This document shows, piece by piece, positions 1 through 4,812 of a stretch of 7,324 bases of DNA. The DNA comes from Alphaproteobacteria bacterium (GTDB lineage Bacteria > Pseudomonadota > Alphaproteobacteria > Caulobacterales > Parvularculaceae). Where the stretch lies: assembly GCA_030428745.1 (NCBI GenBank), contig JAUIEG010000124.1:1-7324 (forward strand). Reading direction: 5' to 3'. The notes beneath the pieces were generated by a model. The model worked only from the letters and a program-made list of their open reading frames with translations, was not told the DNA's origin and searched no databases. The position numbers were made by a program, and so were the translations under genes. Within the stretch, counting starts at the first letter, position 1; each line of letters begins with the position of its first letter.

Positions 1-168
1 CAAGCTGAAGAAAATGCGGCTATTTTGAAAGCAACCGCCCAAGGCGTTCGCGAGGCCCGTTCTCGTCTTAAAAAAATCCGCGAGGCAGAGCTTAACACCG
101 GCGCTTACGCGCGCGGCGGCGCGGCTTTGCGCAATCCCGACGCGTCAACAATTGTCGCGAAAGCGTAA
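1..168 (+). CDS. Probable FlgN-type flagellar export chaperone, C-terminal fragment
   Basis: An open frame runs in from the left edge and stops at TAA 166-168, giving the last 55 residues of a protein. The fragment opens with a long charged helix with pattern N-x3-L-x2-A-x3-V-x2-AR-x-RL-x2-I (residues 5-26). A short tail with a Gly-Ala-Tyr turn follows, then a flexible end. This resembles the C-terminus of FlgN-family proteins, where an Asn/Leu-rich helix is followed by a Tyr-containing turn. FlgN chaperones bind hook-filament junction proteins in the cytoplasm and deliver them to the export ATPase. The setting, directly upstream of flagellins on the same strand, fits. The N-terminus is outside the window, so the family call is by pattern only; another short coiled-coil flagellar protein is possible. 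No terminator is visible after the stop. Confidence 0.5.
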   Translation, partial: QAEENAAILKATAQGVREARSRLKKIREAELNTGAYARGGAALRNPDASTIVAKA

Positions 169-194
169 TTTTAACCTTTGCGAAACCATACTTC

Positions 195-209
195 TTAAAA
201 ACTTATTAT
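195..209 (+). promoter_or_regulatory. Candidate CtrA-like box upstream of flagellin 1
   Basis: The sequence reads TTAA, seven bases (AAACTTA), then TTAT. This matches 7 of 8 fixed positions of the Caulobacter CtrA consensus TTAA-N7-TTAA. A very similar element, TTAA-GAGCTTA-TTAT, lies before the second flagellin at 1782-1796. The shared part ends in CTTATTAT, which also contains a TATTAT that could be a -10 hexamer. The element ends 170 bp before the flagellin 1 start codon. The region is AT-rich, so chance is a real alternative for one copy; two similar copies before paralogous genes make it more credible. I found no convincing sigma-54 (GG-N10-GC) site in this gap. Confidence 0.35.
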
Positions 210-357
210 TTTCAGCATTGTATAGCTGACCTCCTGCAACCGCGTGGTTGCTGCGGACATGCTTAAACGGCCTGCCGCGAGCTAAAAAGGCTCAAAAAAA
301 CCCGCCAGGCGCGGGGCTCCCGACAACTCCATCGCGAGGTCGGACCGTTGAAAAAAA

Positions 358-374
358 CGATCCAACTTGGAGTC
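358..374 (+). promoter_or_regulatory. Shared flagellin leader block with Shine-Dalgarno, copy 1
   Basis: CGATCCAACTTGGAGTC here and CGATCCAACTCGGAGTC at 1833-1849 differ at one base, while the rest of the two upstream regions does not obviously align. The block carries the GGAG ribosome-binding site (369-372), seven bases from the ATG at 380. TCCA (361-364) can pair with TGGA (368-371) across a 3-nt loop, which would partly cover the GGAG. ACTCCA further upstream at 326-331 is also an exact reverse complement of TGGAGT 368-373. Conservation in the untranslated leader suggests post-transcriptional control, for which FlbT, encoded downstream, is the obvious candidate by analogy with Caulobacter fljK. 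Confidence 0.5.
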
Positions 375-379
375 TCATC

Positions 380-1579
380 ATGACTAACAGCCTTCTTACA
401 AATACATCCGCGATGATCGCGCTTCAGAACCTTCGTACGGTCAATAAAGGCCTCAACATGGTTCAGGAACAGATTTCGACCGGTAAAAAAGTCTCGACTG
501 CTAAAGACAACGCGGCGATCTTCGCGATCTCCACGGTCATGCAGTCAGACGTGAAAGGCTTTGAAGCCATCAACCAGTCCCTCAACCTCGGCAGCGCGTC
601 TGTCGGCGTTGCACGTGGCGCGGCTGAAAAAGTATCTGAACTGCTCGTTGAGATGAAAGGTCTCATCGTGGCGGCTCAGGAAGATAACGTTGACCGTACG
701 AAGATTCAGACGGATATTGGACAGCTTCGCGACCAAATCGACGGCATCGTCGAAGCGGCGCAGTTCAACGGCCTGAACTTCCTCAAAGGCGCTGATTCGA
801 CAGACTTCCTCGCCTCGCTTGACCGTGATTCCGCCGGCAATGTGACGGCGAGCACGATCTCAGTCGACGCTTACAGCCTCGAAACGACGGCTGGCGCCGC
901 AGTGGTCGGTCTCGACACCACTGGCTCGACGGGCGTGAACGCTGCGGGTGATTCTGCAGCTGCGCTTATCGCTGATACGAATGACTTCGAAATCCATGTC
1001 GACACAGGCGCCACCTTCACTGAAGGCGACGTCTGGGAGCTTCGTATTGACGGCCGCAAGATCAACTACACAGTTGCAGCGGGCGCTGATCATGACGACG
1101 TTGCGGCTGGCCTCGAGTCCGCCATCGACGCTGCCGGCATCACCGGCATCTCCGTCGCCCTGGCTGGCGGCGGCGCCGCAGACGCAGAAGTCATCATCAC
1201 CAACGGCACTGGCGGCGCTGTCGGGTTTGAAGTCACCGTTACCGATGGTGCTGGCGGCGGTCTCGCCAACCTGAATGGCCTTGACGTTTCAACGGCAGCC
1301 GGCGCAGCCGCTGCACTCGTCTCGATTGAGGGTCTCATCCAGGAATCAGTTGACGCTTCGGCTGAATTCGGTTCCGCTCAAAAGCGTATCGAAATTCAGA
1401 ACGAATTCGTCTCTGAGCTGACGGACTCGCTCAAAACCGGTATTGGCGCCCTGACCGACGCTGACCTGGAAGCCGCTTCTGCCCGCCTGCAGTCCCTGCA
1501 GGTCCAGCAGCAGCTTGGCATTCAGGCGTTGTCGATCGCCAACGCCGCGCCAAACTCGATCCTCGGCCTCTTCCGTTAA
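380..1579 (+). CDS. Flagellin (copy 1 of a tandem pair)
   Basis: This is the 399-residue filament subunit, exported through the flagellar type III apparatus and polymerised outside the cell. The N-terminal D0/D1 region (about 1-140) opens with MTNSLLTNTSAMIALQNLRT and carries ISTGKKV-x2-AKDNAA, the equivalent of the classic LSSGLRI-x2-AKDDAA motif. The C-terminal D1/D0 region (about 308-399) ends in QQQLGIQALSIAN-x2-PNSILGLFR. Between them, about 150-305, lies a Gly/Ala/Asp-rich D2-like insert. It makes the protein clearly longer than minimal alphaproteobacterial flagellins of about 270 residues. The frame stays open upstream to a TTG at 248, but flagellin homology, the GGAG at 369-372 and the matching start of the paralogue fix the ATG at 380. 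There is no signal peptide, as expected for type III export. A strong intrinsic terminator follows. The paralogue at 1856-3055 is gap-free and about 90% identical. Which Caulobacter-style name applies cannot be decided. Confidence 0.96.
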   Translation: MTNSLLTNTSAMIALQNLRTVNKGLNMVQEQISTGKKVSTAKDNAAIFAISTVMQSDVKGFEAINQSLNLGSASVGVARGAAEKVSELLVEMKGLIVAAQEDNVDRTKIQTDIGQLRDQIDGIVEAAQFNGLNFLKGADSTDFLASLDRDSAGNVTASTISVDAYSLETTAGAAVVGLDTTGSTGVNAAGDSAAALIADTNDFEIHVDTGATFTEGDVWELRIDGRKINYTVAAGADHDDVAAGLESAIDAAGITGISVALAGGGAADAEVIITNGTGGAVGFEVTVTDGAGGGLANLNGLDVSTAAGAAAALVSIEGLIQESVDASAEFGSAQKRIEIQNEFVSELTDSLKTGIGALTDADLEAASARLQSLQVQQQLGIQALSIANAAPNSILGLFR

Positions 1580-1601
1580 TCGGAACTGACGAACGACTAA
1601 G

Positions 1602-1636
1602 CCCGCGAAGGCCATTTGGCTTTCGCGGGTTTTTTT
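1602..1636 (+). terminator. Rho-independent terminator after flagellin 1
   Basis: CCCGCGAAGGCC (1602-1613) pairs with GGCTTTCGCGGG (1618-1629) over 12 positions, with a single G-U pair (1610/1621), around an ATTT loop. Seven T residues follow (1630-1636). The stem starts 22 bp after the flagellin 1 stop codon. This should isolate flagellin 1 as its own transcript and means flagellin 2 needs its own promoter, which must lie within 1637-1855. Confidence 0.95.
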
Positions 1637-1781
1637 ATGCCTCGAAGTCAACGGGCGGCAATACTGACTTTGAACATATGAAATAGATCAAGGGGGAAAG
1701 CAGCTTATATTAACAAATACTTGACTGCCGAGTGGCGCAACAAAACCAAGTGGCTTGCTCTGACGACAAAATTTCGAGCCG

Positions 1782-1796
1782 TTAAGAGCTTATTAT
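1782..1796 (+). promoter_or_regulatory. Candidate CtrA-like box upstream of flagellin 2
   Basis: TTAA-GAGCTTA-TTAT matches the CtrA consensus TTAA-N7-TTAA at 7 of 8 fixed positions and agrees with the element before flagellin 1 (TTAA-AAACTTA-TTAT) at 13 of 15 bases. It ends 59 bp before the ATG at 1856, against 170 bp for flagellin 1, so if it marks the promoter the two mRNAs have leaders of very different length. A TATTAT inside it could alternatively be a -10 hexamer. The rest of the 1637-1855 gap shows a TTGACT at 1721-1726 with no good -10 partner and no sigma-54 site. Confidence 0.35.
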
Positions 1797-1832
1797 CCCT
1801 AACAGGATATTTAAAGCTTGAATTTCTTGTTG

Positions 1833-1849
1833 CGATCCAACTCGGAGTC
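1833..1849 (+). promoter_or_regulatory. Shared flagellin leader block with Shine-Dalgarno, copy 2
   Basis: This is the second copy of the conserved leader block, differing from 358-374 at one base (C for T at 1843). GGAG at 1844-1847 is the ribosome-binding site, eight bases from the ATG at 1856. CGATCC (1833-1838) can pair with GGA-(G)-TCG (1844-1850, one bulged base) around AACTC, again burying the GGAG. The out-of-frame ATG at 1851 is not the start, because flagellin homology begins at 1856. Confidence 0.5.
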
Positions 1850-1855
1850 GATGAA

Positions 1856-3055
1856 ATGACGAACAGCCTTCTCACTAATACATCCGCGATGATCGCGCTA
1901 CAAAACCTGCGCACGGTCAATAAAGGCCTGTCGATGGTTCAAGAACAGATCTCGACCGGTAAAAAAGTCGCGAACGCCAAAGATAACGCGGCGATCTTCG
2001 CGATCTCCACGGTCATGCAGTCAGACGTGAAAGGCTTTGAAGCCATTTCCCAGTCGCTCAATCTCGGCGCCGCTTCTGTCGGCGTTGCGCGTGGCGCAGC
2101 TGAGAAGATCACCGAACTACTTGTCGATATGAAGGGGCTTATCGTTGCGGCTCAGGAAGATAATATTGACCGCACGAAGATTCAGACGGATATTGGGCAA
2201 TTGCGCGAACAGATCGACGGTATTGTCGATTCGGCGCAGTTTAACGGCTTAAACTTCCTTAAAGGCACTGATTCGACAGACTTTCTGGCTTCGCTTGACC
2301 GCGATGCCGCTGGCAATGTGACGGCAAGCGCCATCACAGTCGACGCCTACAGCCTAGAAACGGCGGCTGGCGCCGCGGTGGTCGGTCTCGATACTACCGG
2401 TTCAACGGGCGTGAACGCTGCAGGTGATGCTGCAGCTGCGCTTATCGCTGATACGAACGACTTCGAAATTCATGTCGACACCGGCGCCACCTTTACTGAA
2501 GGCGACGTCTGGGAGCTTCGCATCGACGGCCGCAAGATCAATTATACGGTCGCTGCGGGCGCCGATCATGACGACGTTGCGGCTGGTCTTGAATCCGCTA
2601 TCAACGCGGCCGGCCTTTCCGGCATCACTGTCGCCCTCGCGGGCGGCGGCGCGGCCGATGCGGAAGTCATCATCACCAACGACACCGGCCAAGCTGTCGG
2701 CTTTGAAGTCACTGTCACTGACGGCACTGGCGGCGGCCTCGCCAATCTAAACACGCTTAGTGTAACGAGCGCTGCCGATGCTGCGGCTGCACTCGTCTCG
2801 ATCGAGGGGCTTATTCAGGAAGCGGTAGATGCATCTGCTGAATTCGGTTCGGCTCAAAAACGTGTCGAAATTCAGAATGAATTTGTCACTAACCTGACTG
2901 ACGCTTTGAAGACGGGTATCGGCGCCCTGACCGACGCTGATCTCGAAGCCGCCTCTGCCCGCCTGCAGTCCCTGCAGGTCCAGCAGCAGCTCGGCATCCA
3001 GGCGCTGTCGATCGCTAATTCATCGCCAAACGCGATCCTCGGCCTGTTCCAATAA
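1856..3055 (+). CDS. Flagellin (copy 2 of a tandem pair)
   Basis: The second filament subunit is also 399 residues and aligns with copy 1 without gaps. By hand I count about 39 substitutions, nearly all conservative (Ser/Ala/Thr, Val/Ile, Asp/Glu). The first 25 residues are identical. The terminal D0/D1 regions carry the same motifs, with the C-terminus ending NSSPNAILGLFQ instead of NAAPNSILGLFR. The central insert is the most conserved part: residues 171-249 differ at only one position (Ser192 to Ala) after a change at 170. The frame is open from an ATG at 1721, but homology and the GGAG at 1844-1847 select 1856. No clear terminator follows and flaF begins 97 bp downstream, so this copy may be co-transcribed with flaF-flbT. 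Differences in expression or in position along the filament are common for alphaproteobacterial flagellin paralogues, but nothing in the sequence shows it here. Confidence 0.96.
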   Translation: MTNSLLTNTSAMIALQNLRTVNKGLSMVQEQISTGKKVANAKDNAAIFAISTVMQSDVKGFEAISQSLNLGAASVGVARGAAEKITELLVDMKGLIVAAQEDNIDRTKIQTDIGQLREQIDGIVDSAQFNGLNFLKGTDSTDFLASLDRDAAGNVTASAITVDAYSLETAAGAAVVGLDTTGSTGVNAAGDAAAALIADTNDFEIHVDTGATFTEGDVWELRIDGRKINYTVAAGADHDDVAAGLESAINAAGLSGITVALAGGGAADAEVIITNDTGQAVGFEVTVTDGTGGGLANLNTLSVTSAADAAAALVSIEGLIQEAVDASAEFGSAQKRVEIQNEFVTNLTDALKTGIGALTDADLEAASARLQSLQVQQQLGIQALSIANSSPNAILGLFQ

Positions 3056-3119
3056 GAGACAGGGGAAGCCTGAAGGCGCTCCAAGTCTTTACGGATTTTT
3101 TAAGACAGTAAAAATACAA

Positions 3120-3135
3120 CGTGGGTAGAACCACG
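3120..3135 (+). promoter_or_regulatory. Small hairpin in the flaF leader
   Basis: CGTGG (3120-3124) can pair with CCACG (3131-3135) around a GTAGAA loop. It lies 17 bp before the flaF ATG and next to the purine-rich GGAAGG (3135-3140) and GAGGG (3146-3150) stretches that could serve as ribosome-binding sites. It lacks a T-run, so it is not a terminator. It may simply be chance pairing. Confidence 0.25.
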
Positions 3136-3152
3136 GAAGGGTATAGAGGGAA

Positions 3153-3545
3153 ATGACGGCATCGACGCTGGCGCGAAACGCCTATCATCAATCTGCAAGA
3201 ACAACAGCGTCACCACGATCTGTCGAACGTCAATTGCTTTCCAAACTGACGACGGCGGTTGTAGTAGCACAAAAGAACCGTAGCGGTGATCCGGCGGCTT
3301 TTGCTCGTGCGCTTGGAAAAAACCTGGAATTCTGGAATGTTATCGCTGTCGATGTCGCAAGTGAAAGCAATCAACTTCCTGTAGAGTTGCGCTCCCAGCT
3401 ATTTTATCTTTTTGAGTTCACTCAGCATTACACTCGGAAGCTTATGGCTGACGAAGACAGGTCACTCGATGCAGAGCCTTTAATCGAGATCAACCAGAAT
3501 ATCATTCGCGGACTGCAGGGATCGGAGGAAGCGCCGGCCTCATGA
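3153..3545 (+). CDS. flaF: FlaF family flagellin biosynthesis regulator
   Basis: This 130-residue cytoplasmic protein belongs to the FlaF family, which in Caulobacter is needed for flagellin synthesis and secretion and works with FlbT. Recognisable features are the N-terminal NAYHQSART (residues 9-17), the SPRSVERQLLSK segment (20-31), the helix ALGKNLEFW (53-61) followed by DVASESNQLPVELR (67-80), and the closing INQNIIRGL (113-121). All match the usual FlaF order, and the length is typical. The ATG at 3153 is preceded by GAGGG only two bases away and by GGAAGG at 3135-3140, so the ribosome-binding site is ambiguous, but the family N-terminus supports this start. The stop overlaps the flbT start as ATGA, indicating translational coupling. 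Confidence 0.93.
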   Translation: MTASTLARNAYHQSARTTASPRSVERQLLSKLTTAVVVAQKNRSGDPAAFARALGKNLEFWNVIAVDVASESNQLPVELRSQLFYLFEFTQHYTRKLMADEDRSLDAEPLIEINQNIIRGLQGSEEAPAS

Positions 3546-3964
3546 CAGGTCTCGTCATAAAGCTGAAGCCTAACGAGAAAGTGCTCGTTAATGGCGTTCT
3601 CCTCCAAAATGGAGACCGCGCAGCACGCATTCGTGTACGCTCCAGCGACGTTTCAATCCTGCGCGCCCGCGACGCCATCCCAAAGGAAGAAGCCAACACG
3701 CCCCTGAAACGCGTCTATTATATTGCACAGCTGGCGCTCGCCGGCGAGGCTGATCCGGATCAGGCAGTAGGTGAATTACTACAGGGCCTCAGCGCCCTTA
3801 AAGGCGTTTTTCCAGGCGAAGCCGGTGACGACGTCCTGCGCGCTATCGAAGCAGCCCGCGATCAAAAATTTTACGTCGTCATGCGCGCAGTTAAAAAGCA
3901 TTTCGAATTTGAACACGCCCTTCTGGAACGCACGCCCTCTGGCGCGCAGGCGATGGCTTCCTGA
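3542..3964 (+). CDS. flbT: FlbT family flagellin post-transcriptional regulator
   Basis: This 140-residue FlbT family protein starts with the family pattern LVIKLKPNEKVLVNGVLLQNGDR (4-26), a small beta-rich RNA/protein-interaction region. The IPKEEANTPLKRVYYIAQLAL segment (46-66) and an alpha-helical C-terminal half follow. In Caulobacter, FlbT associates with the 5' untranslated region of flagellin mRNA and promotes its decay until the hook is complete; in some relatives it acts positively. Its target here would be the leaders of the two upstream flagellin genes, which share a 17-nt block. The ATG overlaps the flaF stop by four bases (ATGA), and the stop TGA shares a base with the next ATG (TGATG). 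The three genes therefore form a tightly coupled unit. Confidence 0.93.
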   Translation: MTGLVIKLKPNEKVLVNGVLLQNGDRAARIRVRSSDVSILRARDAIPKEEANTPLKRVYYIAQLALAGEADPDQAVGELLQGLSALKGVFPGEAGDDVLRAIEAARDQKFYVVMRAVKKHFEFEHALLERTPSGAQAMAS

Positions 3965-4809
3965 TGTTTACGCCCGCCATACCGCTCGGCGGATATCTCG
4001 GCTGGCGCGTGCTTCAAAACACAGCCGAGCGTCAGTTTGAGACCTTTCAAAAATCCCCGGAAATCGTCCGTAATGTGGATTACTTCCGTGAAAATATCGC
4101 AGAGGCTGATACAGCAGAAAAACTTGTCGATGATCGCAGGCTCCTCACCGTTGCGCTCGGCGCATTTGGTCTGGAAGAAGAAATCAACAAAAAGGCTTTC
4201 ATCCAGAAAATTCTTGAAGAAGGCACCGATGCAAGTGACAGCTTTGCCAATCGCCTCTCTGATACACGCTGGCGGCAATTTGCTAAGGCTTTCGGCTATG
4301 GAAACTTCACGGGCGCAAATACAGGCATTCCCTCTTTCCGGGAGCAAACAGCCAACGACTATCTCGAGCGCGCTTTCGAAGTGAGCGTCGGTGAAGTCAA
4401 CACCGACATGCGCCTTGCCATGAATTTCCGCCGCGAGATTGCGGCTATTGCGAACGGGTCAAATGTCGAAGATGTCGGCTGGTTCCAGATTATGGGACAA
4501 GAGCCTTTGCGCGCAGTTATGGAAGGCGCTTTTGGTCTTCCCTCTTCTATTGGCTCGGCTGATATCGACCAACAGAAAGAACTGTTCGAACGCAAAGCTG
4601 ACCAATTCTTTGGCGGCAAGTCACCGGCGATTTTCAAAGACCCATTGAAAATCGAGGAGGCGCTGCGCCGGTTCTTTGTGCAGTCGGAAATTCAGAACGG
4701 GCCCTCAGCCTCTACGCCAGGCTCAGCGGCGCTTTCCATGCTTACAGGCAGCGCCAATGGCAGTCTGTCCGGAAACAGCATCGTCAATCTCTTCATTTCC
4801 AATTTCTAA
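3964..4809 (+). CDS. DUF1217 family flagellar-cluster protein
   Basis: This 281-residue protein matches the DUF1217 pattern. It begins PLGGYLGWRVLQNTAERQ (7-24), then SPEIVRNVDYFRENI (31-45), TAEKLVDDRRLLTVALGAFGLEEEINKKAF (50-79), and ANRLSDTRWRQFAKAFGYGN (95-114). A second helical half follows (131-240). The Ser/Gly-rich end (244-271) closes with the hydrophobic IVNLFISNF. There is no signal peptide or membrane segment. DUF1217 proteins occur in alphaproteobacterial flagellar clusters; I know of no biochemical function I can vouch for. Translational coupling to flbT suggests a job in flagellin handling or filament/hook assembly. The absence of a signal peptide leaves open cytoplasmic action or type III export. 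The hydrophobic C-terminus loosely recalls exported axial proteins, but that is speculation. Its stop lies 3 bp from the convergent fliI stop. Confidence 0.82.
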   Translation: MFTPAIPLGGYLGWRVLQNTAERQFETFQKSPEIVRNVDYFRENIAEADTAEKLVDDRRLLTVALGAFGLEEEINKKAFIQKILEEGTDASDSFANRLSDTRWRQFAKAFGYGNFTGANTGIPSFREQTANDYLERAFEVSVGEVNTDMRLAMNFRREIAAIANGSNVEDVGWFQIMGQEPLRAVMEGAFGLPSSIGSADIDQQKELFERKADQFFGGKSPAIFKDPLKIEEALRRFFVQSEIQNGPSASTPGSAALSMLTGSANGSLSGNSIVNLFISNF

Positions 4810-4812
4810 CCG

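Larger units (their letters stand above)
358..3055 (+). repeat. Tandem duplication of the flagellin gene
   Basis: The two flagellin reading frames are direct repeats offset by exactly 1476 bp and equal in length (1200 bp including stop). The longest identical blocks I found are 62 bp (509-570 = 1985-2046) and 38 bp (1478-1515 = 2954-2991). Elsewhere, frequent third-position differences separate the copies, so the duplication is not brand new. The similarity extends upstream only as the 17-nt leader block (358-374 and 1833-1849) and the short element at 195-209 and 1782-1796. Sequences after the stop codons do not match. Confidence 0.93.

Noticed and set aside
301..315. CCCGC-CAGGC-GCGGG hairpin in the flagellin 1 leader as a terminator or attenuator
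   Set aside because: The stem is only five pairs, no T-run follows, and flagellin 2 has no counterpart.
248..379. 44-codon N-terminal extension of flagellin 1 from a TTG
   Set aside because: Flagellin homology begins at MTNSLLTNTS (380), the GGAG sits just before it, and the paralogue has an unrelated upstream extension.
1487..1503. Inverted repeat CCTGCAG-TCC-CTGCAGG near the flagellin 3' ends
   Set aside because: It encodes the conserved LQSLQ segment in both copies and is explained by codon use in a repeated Leu-Gln motif.
1812..1838. Sigma-28-like promoter TAAA-N15-TGCGATCC before flagellin 2
   Set aside because: The spacing is right and the CGAT core matches, but only four of eight -10 positions agree. 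It would leave almost no leader before the ribosome-binding site, and flagellin 1 has no matching TAAA at the equivalent place.
948..2750. Parallel 108-codon open frames within both flagellins (948-1274 and 2424-2750)
   Set aside because: They lie in the same alternative frame of duplicated genes and are open in both only because the copies are homologous. Composition is shadow-like (Ser/Arg/Leu/Pro rich) and no ribosome-binding site is evident.
3089..3114. GTCTT...AAGAC pairing with an internal T-run after flagellin 2 as a terminator
   Set aside because: Five pairs with a 12-base loop and T residues inside the loop instead of after the stem do not make a credible terminator.
3871..4347. 158-codon minus-strand open frame opposite flbT and the DUF1217 gene
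   Set aside because: It lies wholly antisense to two well-supported genes, crosses their boundary, and has no recognisable family motif.
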